A DNA stretch of 10,048 nucleotides from Pigoraptor vietnamica. Taxonomy: Eukaryota; Opisthokonta; Filasterea. The notes under the pieces are model-generated. The model ran no database searches. It had not been told where the DNA came from and saw nothing but the letters and a program-made list of their open reading frames with translations. The position numbers and the translations under genes are program-made. Location: NCBI GenBank assembly GCA_943704525.1, contig CALSCQ010001596.1, forward strand, positions 1 through 10,048, read 5' to 3'. Position 1 is the first letter of the stretch, and each line of letters begins with the position of its first letter. Shown in pieces: positions 6,353-10,048 of the stretch.

Positions 6353-8529
6353 TCACATGTTGACATACGACGCAGGGAACATGCCGACCTGCCCGTTGCA
6401 CTCGCCCTCGAGCCAGTTCTCGTCGAGGCGACCGCGCACGTGGATCAGATCGCCCTCGCGGAACGTGAGCTCGCCGGGGTTCTCGGCCTGGAAGTCGTAC
6501 AGGGCGCGGTAGCTGCGGAGGCGAAGGGCAGCGTCAGTGTCAGGGGCACACGGGCGCATCACAAGGTCGCAGTCTCAGTGGCAATACGAGTATCGTCGTC
6601 AAACAATCGTCGAGAGGTCGCAGGTTCGAGACTGGCTTCGCGCACAGGCGTGACACTCACCCCTGGCCGCCGCTGCCACCAGACGACCGCGCCGCGGGGG
6701 CGGGCGCAGACGACATTGCGGGGCCCTCGTCGTCGTAGCTGTGGGCCTGGCGCTCGTACTTGCGGATGTTCCTGGGCTGGTTGGCCGACTCTGTGACTCT
6801 GTTCGCAGAGGGGAGAAGGGTCGGGGAAGGGTCGGGGAAGAGAGAGAGAGAGGAGGGGGGGGGGGGGGGGGGGGTATAAGAGAGGGAAACGAAACGAACA
6901 AATGCAGACACTCGCATCAGCCCATCCTTCTGTCCTCGTACTGTCCAACACTGCACCGCACGCGCGCGACAATCGCGACACCCACAGCTCGCGGAGCTGG
7001 TCGGCGACCGTCGTGAGAATGCCGACGGATTGGCGGTGGAACTGGAGCTGGGCCTCGACGAGCGCGTGGACCTGGCTGACCTGCTCGGCCTCGTTCGCGA
7101 TAATGTGCTGCATGCCGTTCCACGACGCCTCCTTCGACTCCTCAAACTTCTGCTCGGCCACGCGCGTCTCCTCCTCCATCTTAGGGTCCTTGGCGCGCTG
7201 GCGGCGCTTGTAGTCAAAGTCGAGGCGGCGAGACTCGAGCTTCTTGCGGTGGAACTGCGGTTGTCAAGACACGGCCGTTAGCGGGTCGGAATGCTGCGGG
7301 GGGAGGGGGCAGATACGTCGACATTGCTCGCAAAGGACCAAGTGCTTCGACAAAATAAACTGGAACCGCAGCAAGGCCCCAAAAAGATAGCGAAAACAAA
7401 CATACAAAATTAAATAAATGAACAATACTGCGCAGCGATAACGGGCACACGCCAACGCACACCGAACACGCGCACTATTGCACAAACGCACCCACACTAT
7501 TGCACAACTGCGCACACCCAAGATGCGCAACGCACACGCACTATAGCACACCAGTGCACCGCAAAAGCACGTGCGCACGCACCATGACGTCCTTCATCTC
7601 CTTGCCGAGGAAGTCGTCGAGCGGCTTGAGGAAGTTGGCCTGCACCTCGGCGTCGAGGGCATCGCGCGCTTCGGCGATCTGCTTCTCAGACTCGCCCGTG
7701 ATGACCATCGCGTGGCCTAATACGCAGTCCTCGCCAATGGCCTTGCCGTGTTTGATGAGCGAATCGCCGAGATCTCCCTCGGGCTGCGGGTACTTGCCCG
7801 GCTTCGAGCCCAGCGTCTGCTTCATGTTGAACTTGGCGCGCGCCGCTGCGGATGGCGTGGCGTGCGCGTCAGTGACAATGGTTGAGGAACGCAGAGGGAA
7901 AGCAAACGGGTGAACCGCAGAGGTAAACTATGGTCGAGCGTAGAGGAAGGGGCCACACAGAGACACGGAAGCACGCATGAGCGGCACAAATAGTTGCAAA
8001 CACGCACTGGGGTTGGGCTGCAGGTACTCCTGGGTCTTGTCAATGAGCGACTTGAGCGCCTTCTCGGTCGCGTCCGTGCGCTGCAGTTGCAAAATGGGAT
8101 GAGCGTACATCGCCACTTTATGTGCACTCGTCGCAAGCTGGCCTCGAAAGTAAGCAAACGTCTCCAGAGCACCTAAGAAAGTCCCCCTACAGCAAACCTC
8201 CTCTCTACACGTCCCAACCATCCGCAGAGAGATTAAGTCACGCAAACTGCACTCCGTTCTCACCTTCTCCATGCTTTTAAACTCCTCCTCGAGGACCGTC
8301 TTCTCAGCACCGGTCTTCTCGGCGGCCCACTGCATCATGCAATCAAGAAAGGTTTGAGTGGATGCCACAGACACAGCGCACAACGACACCACAAGGCAGT
8401 CAACGTTTCATACAGCCACACCCACACGCACGCATGCATTCGAAAACGCACACGGAAAGAATACACTTCACACAAGCGCAGTGGACGGACCTGGTTGGCC
8501 TTGTTGAAGAACTTCTTGACTCCCGCCAT
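6353..8529 (-). CDS. SH3GL: Endophilin-A: N-BAR domain plus C-terminal SH3 (335 aa), seven exons, complete
   Basis: Endophilins bend membranes and recruit dynamin and synaptojanin-type partners through the SH3 domain during endocytosis. Minus-strand exons: 8529-8491, 8329-8264, 8080-8008, 7845-7583, 7254-6986, 6798-6661 and 6512-6353 (stop TGA); all join in frame. The start [14 protein letters not shown] matches the amphipathic helix 0 of endophilins. The BAR domain (to about residue 237) keeps family text: YLQPNP (54-59), [16 protein letters not shown], the long GGELxx-type helix [34 protein letters not shown], and [19 protein letters not shown]. Residues 238-283 form a Gly/Ser/Ala/Pro linker. 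SH3 spans 284-335: [36 protein letters not shown]; the protein ends two residues later. Length is slightly below the 350-370 usual in animals. The identification is secure. Confidence 0.96.
6799..6985 (-). other. Fifth intron of the endophilin gene, with a poly(C) tract
   Basis: A 187-nt intron, donor gtgggt, acceptor gaacag. On the sense strand the region before the acceptor is nearly pure pyrimidine. It includes a run of 20 C (plus-strand G at 6855-6874) followed by a short (CT)n stretch (plus-strand ag repeats at 6841-6850). Homopolymer length at this site may be affected by sequencing error. Confidence 0.75.
6855..6874. repeat. Poly(G)/poly(C) homopolymer of 20
   Basis: Twenty consecutive G on the plus strand, flanked by aggagg and tataag. 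It lies inside the fifth endophilin intron, where the transcript reads C20. Confidence 0.95.
7255..7582 (-). other. Fourth intron of the endophilin gene (328 nt), CA-rich with short repeats
   Basis: The longest complete intron in the window, with donor gtgcgt and acceptor accgcag. It holds no supported gene. The 13-mer cactattgcacaa occurs at 7473-7485 and 7495-7507 (22-bp period), with a weaker third copy near 7539 (cactatagcacac). An AT-rich patch lies at about 7380-7430 in otherwise G+C-richer DNA. Confidence 0.7.
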
Positions 8530-9008
8530 TTTCTCGCAACGAACTGCAAAAAGCACACAACACTTGAGCTGAAGCGACCCACAGATGCACCGACAGAGGA
8601 ACCCTTCGGCGAGACAGCAAATCACAGCGGCTGCAACTATGAAGCCCACCAGCGTCACAACGCGAACCGGTTGAGAAGCGACACGGATGCACCACCACAC
8701 TGCTGGCGGAACAATCTACGCTTGAGAGAAGATAAGTGCAGCAGACTCAACAGGCTGTGGTTTTGCTGTGTGTGTGTGTGTGTGTGTGTGGGTTGGTGTG
8801 TCTGTTCTTGTGTGGGCTCGTAAATTGAAAAGTCACTCGAATTTTGGCAATTTTTGGTTGAAATTGCAGTTTGAAGTGCACCAATTTGCCGACGGCGCAT
8901 GTGCGCGGTTTGAAAAATTAATAACATCCGGGGTGACGTCACGTGAGCGTTACGCTTTTGGGTTTGTACGCGCGCAAACGCAGATCGAAAACGACACGGC
9001 AGCACTGT
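8530..9008. promoter_or_regulatory. Endophilin upstream region / ACSBG 3' flank
   Basis: These 479 bp lie between two minus-strand genes, so they must hold the ACSBG 3' end and the endophilin promoter and leader. No coding sequence is supported. TGACGTCA at 8934-8941 overlaps CACGTG at 8940-8945, a CRE-like and E-box composite. A (TG)12 run lies at 8767-8790, and an AT-rich patch at about 8822-8890 with CCAAT at 8881. On the sense strand ctttttgcag ends 14 nt before the endophilin ATG (8544-8553) and resembles a 3' splice site, so part of this region may be a 5' UTR intron. The binding sites are sequence matches only. Confidence 0.5.
8767..8790. repeat. (TG)12 dinucleotide microsatellite
   Basis: Twelve uninterrupted TG units, read as (CA)12 in the sense of the downstream endophilin gene. 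It lies between the ACSBG stop codon and the endophilin start and is followed by looser tg-rich text to about 8815. Likely length-polymorphic. Confidence 0.97.
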
Positions 9009-9953
9009 CTATTCCGCACTGGCATCGGCGTAGAGAGCCTCAATATCGGACGCGTACAGCTGCACGACAGTGTGCCTCTTCAGCTTGAGGGTCGGTCCAA
9101 GCTCGCCGCCAGCAACGCTGAAGTCGCGCGGGATGATCTGCAACAGCAAATAAGCAATTTCAGTGACTTGGTGACGCGATACGCTGCCCTTGACACGAAA
9201 AATGGGCATGTCTCTACAAAAGAGCGTGCATGTCGTCTCTCATCTCACCTTGAACTTCTGGATGTTCTGAGCCCGCGACACGGCGCGCTTGTTGGCGCGG
9301 ATGATGCCGGCCTCGATGACCTTGAACACCGCCTTGTCGGCAGCCGCCTCCGTCGCCGTCGTGGCGTTCGAGCCGGCCTTCTGGAGGTCCGCAATCGCCA
9401 TCGACGTGAGCTTGTCCGTGGGGTTGCCCTGTGGCAAAGAAGCAGCCGATAAGTCACAAATGATCGTTCGTTATAATACTTCCCGCGATGGGACAATTAC
9501 TCTAACATGACGAGCGCACGCACCTCGCTGTCCTGCTCGACCTTGAGGGTGACGAGGCACGTGAGGAACTTGCGCTTGTCACCAATGACCATGACGTTAC
9601 TGAGGAAGGGAAGCTCCTCCTTGATCGTGTCCTCGATAATCACGGGCGGGATGTTCTCGCCACCGGCCGTGATGAGCAGTTCTGCGCAGGTGGAACGAGA
9701 GAGCCGGTTAACTTGATGGCAAGTGCAAGAGGGACCTTGAACGAAAGTCTACACAACGGATGTCATGAAACTTCCAACAAAACAAAAAACAAAAACAAAA
9801 TAATGCTGGACCAATGTCTTCAGTCGTGGGACAGGCACGTGACGCACCCTTGATGCGGCCAGTGATGAAGAGGTAGCCGTCCTTGTCGACCCGACCCACG
9901 TCGCCGGAGTGGAGCCAGCCGTCGCCATCGATCGCCTCCTTCGTCTTGCCCGG
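9009..9953 (-). CDS. ACSBG: Long-chain acyl-CoA synthetase, bubblegum (ACSBG) type, 3' part, four exons
   Basis: Activates long or very long fatty acids to acyl-CoA with ATP (ANL adenylating superfamily), usually at internal membranes. Minus-strand exons: 9953-9848, 9681-9524, 9428-9249 and 9137-9009 (stop TAG), giving the last 190 residues; the N-terminal ATP-binding half lies right of the window. Visible ANL motifs in order: A7 [10 protein letters not shown]8 hinge [14 protein letters not shown], and A10 [12 protein letters not shown] with the Lys expected to act in adenylation. ACSBG-specific text includes [28 protein letters not shown], a GNPTDKLTS segment, [16 protein letters not shown] and [14 protein letters not shown], which separate it from ACSL1-type enzymes. 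The end ([14 protein letters not shown]) has no peroxisomal SKL-type signal. The exon at 9953 is in phase 0 with its upstream neighbour. The family is firm, substrate chain length unknown. Confidence 0.95.
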
Positions 9954-10048
9954 CTGAAGGAGAATACGGCCATCAGTGATCGAAAGTAAACACACAACAA
10001 CAGCAAGGAGATGGAAAAAAAAAAAAAAAAAGATCAAAGCAAACGCAA
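9954..10048 (-). other. Partial intron of the ACSBG gene, with an 18-base poly(A)/poly(T) run
   Basis: Upstream of the acceptor ctccttcag at 9954-9962 no ACSBG-like protein continues. The family text expected before GKTKEAID is not found, so this is intron. On the plus strand A18 spans 10015-10032, which is T18 in the transcript sense. Confidence 0.7.

Noticed and set aside
6560-6640. tRNA-like B box (ggttcgag near 6623)
   Set aside because: No matching acceptor stem, D arm or A box could be folded around it; it lies within an endophilin intron.
6317-6796. 159-residue plus-strand open frame opposite endophilin 3' exons
   Set aside because: It spans the antisense of the SH3 exon, an intron and the linker exon; the minus-strand frame has clear SH3 homology.

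Overview
This is nuclear DNA from an intron-rich eukaryote. It holds five protein-coding genes, two of them cut by the window edges. Nearly every exon junction can be placed on a GT..AG pair that keeps the reading frame: donors are mostly gtgcgt, gtgagt, gtacgt or gtatgt, and acceptors mostly cgcag, tgcag or ccag. Exons are G+C-rich, with codons biased to C or G in the third position. Introns are about 60 to 330 nt and rich in CA/GT and pyrimidine tracts. Gene spacing is tight (262 to 479 bp between coding regions). Short dense introns, compact spacing, a true endophilin and a bubblegum-type acyl-CoA synthetase point to a free-living unicellular eukaryote, perhaps near the opisthokonts or apusomonads. 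That placement is a weak inference; the sequence alone does not name the species.

Layout. (1) Plus strand 161-1514: the 3' four exons of an AIR synthase (PurM-type) of purine synthesis; the gene starts left of the window. (2) Minus strand 4118-1777: a four-exon gene for a 588-residue protein of no family I recognise, with an N-terminal lipidation motif (MGC), a proline-rich region, a long helical region and a C-terminal coiled coil. Its last intron holds three copies of a 47-bp repeat. (3) Plus strand 4488-6065: a seven-exon Rab-like small GTPase of 236 residues with an altered G3 motif and no prenylation cysteine. Genes 2 and 3 are head to head over 369 bp. (4) Minus strand 8529-6353: a complete seven-exon endophilin-A (N-BAR plus SH3, 335 residues). 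(5) Minus strand from 9953 to 9009: the last four exons of an ACSBG-type long-chain acyl-CoA synthetase; the gene continues off the right edge.

Gene pairs 1/2 and 3/4 are tail to tail; 4 and 5 follow each other on the same strand. There is no operon logic. Still, three of the five genes (lipid-anchored helical protein, Rab-like GTPase, endophilin) would fit membrane traffic, and the first two share one promoter interval. Whether they work together is inference. No RNA genes, mobile elements or CRISPR arrays were seen. All exon coordinates were derived by hand from splice-site and reading-frame consistency and family conservation.
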